In this document: positions 55,431 through 55,666 of the stretch, one piece after another
Layout: each line of letters starts with the position of its first letter
Position numbering within the stretch: the stretch's first letter is position 1
Source of the DNA: Nitrospirales bacterium
Lineage (GTDB): Bacteria; Nitrospirota; Nitrospiria; Nitrospirales; UBA8639
Direction of reading: 5' to 3'
DNA: 55,666 nucleotides
Assembly (NCBI GenBank): GCA_029261235.1
Contig: JAJDBS010000250.1
Span: 1-55,666, forward strand
Position numbers and translations under genes: made by a program
The notes under the pieces: generated by a model
Databases searched by the model: none
What the model saw: the letters and a program-made list of their open reading frames with translations, nothing else
Told to the model about the DNA's origin: nothing

Positions 55431-55666
55431 AGCGTCTATGGTATTTTCTCCGAGAAGCGTATATGAGCCTCCGGACTCACCAAGCCAGTACCATGATCGG
55501 CATCGTCACAACGGCCTTCACGCTAACGAGCTTTGGGACGTTTCTCCTGCTTTATCATAATGTGCACAATCTGATTGGACAGGTTCAACACAATATTCAA
55601 ATCATCGTCTATCCCAACGATGCGATCGAACCTGAGAAACTTCGAGATTTACAACAATCCATTCAA
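55427..55666 (+). CDS. ftsX: Cell division membrane protein FtsX, N-terminal 80 residues (cut by window edge)
   Basis: The GTG at 55427 overlaps the ftsE stop and has AAGGAG eight bases upstream. The open frame runs off the window and begins MKRLWYFLREAYMSLRTHQA, followed by a membrane helix (MIGIVTTAFTLTSFGTFLLL) and the start of the periplasmic domain (IQIIVYPNDAIEPEKL). This matches FtsX, the membrane partner of FtsE. Confidence 0.92.
   Translation, partial: MKRLWYFLREAYMSLRTHQASTMIGIVTTAFTLTSFGTFLLLYHNVHNLIGQVQHNIQIIVYPNDAIEPEKLRDLQQSIQ

Overview
The window reads as the chromosome of a Gram-negative bacterium, most likely a Nitrospira-type member of the Nitrospirota. That placement is inferred from gene content, moderate GC and many secreted, TPR and cytochrome proteins; no database search was possible. 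It holds about 44 credible protein genes, two of them cut by the window edges, and no rRNA, tRNA, CRISPR array or insertion sequence that I can recognise.

Region 1 (1-6216): the edge of an unidentified minus-strand gene, then a tight System I cytochrome c maturation operon in the order ccmC, a CcmE-like/CcmD-like fusion, ccmE, ccmF, ccmG, ccmH, ccmI. These genes handle and ligate haem in the periplasm. ccmA and ccmB are not in the window.

Region 2 (6383-34700): an accessory stretch whose products are nearly all exported or membrane bound. A TPR plus outer-membrane barrel gene is divergent from an 8.3 kb gene for a 2772-residue FecR-domain repeat protein. Then come a YbjN-like secreted protein, a small HExxH lipoprotein, a 1422-residue lipoprotein with WD40-like repeats and two complete caspase-like domains, two paralogous membrane proteins (one with a frameshift at A6C), a VIT/von Willebrand A protein, two di-haem lipoprotein cytochromes, and an ECF sigma factor overlapping an anti-sigma-like protein. 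A decayed copy of the 3' end of ccmI lies inside this region, 17 kb from the intact gene.

Region 3 (34853-46647): mixed genes. CopD-like membrane protein, a methyltransferase with an apparent signal peptide, a PqqD-like/methyltransferase fusion, Ppx/GppA phosphatase, a YggX-like protein with extra cysteines, YqgE/AlgH, an AmpG-like permease, a polysaccharide deacetylase, a DUF1295 reductase-like membrane protein and a large AsmA/DUF748-like protein.

Region 4 (46895-49800): an exported caspase with a canonical EF-hand and C-terminal TPRs, broken by a one-base deletion in a 126-base repeat, followed 12 bases later by a lipoprotein of unknown function.

Region 5 (49937-55666): a conserved housekeeping block, ffh-rpsP-rimM-trmD-rplS-rnhB-yraN, followed by ftsE and the start of ftsX.

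The most unusual items are the CcmE-like/CcmD fusion, the divergent barrel/giant-protein pair, the three caspase domains on exported proteins, the A6C frameshift and the displaced ccmI remnant.
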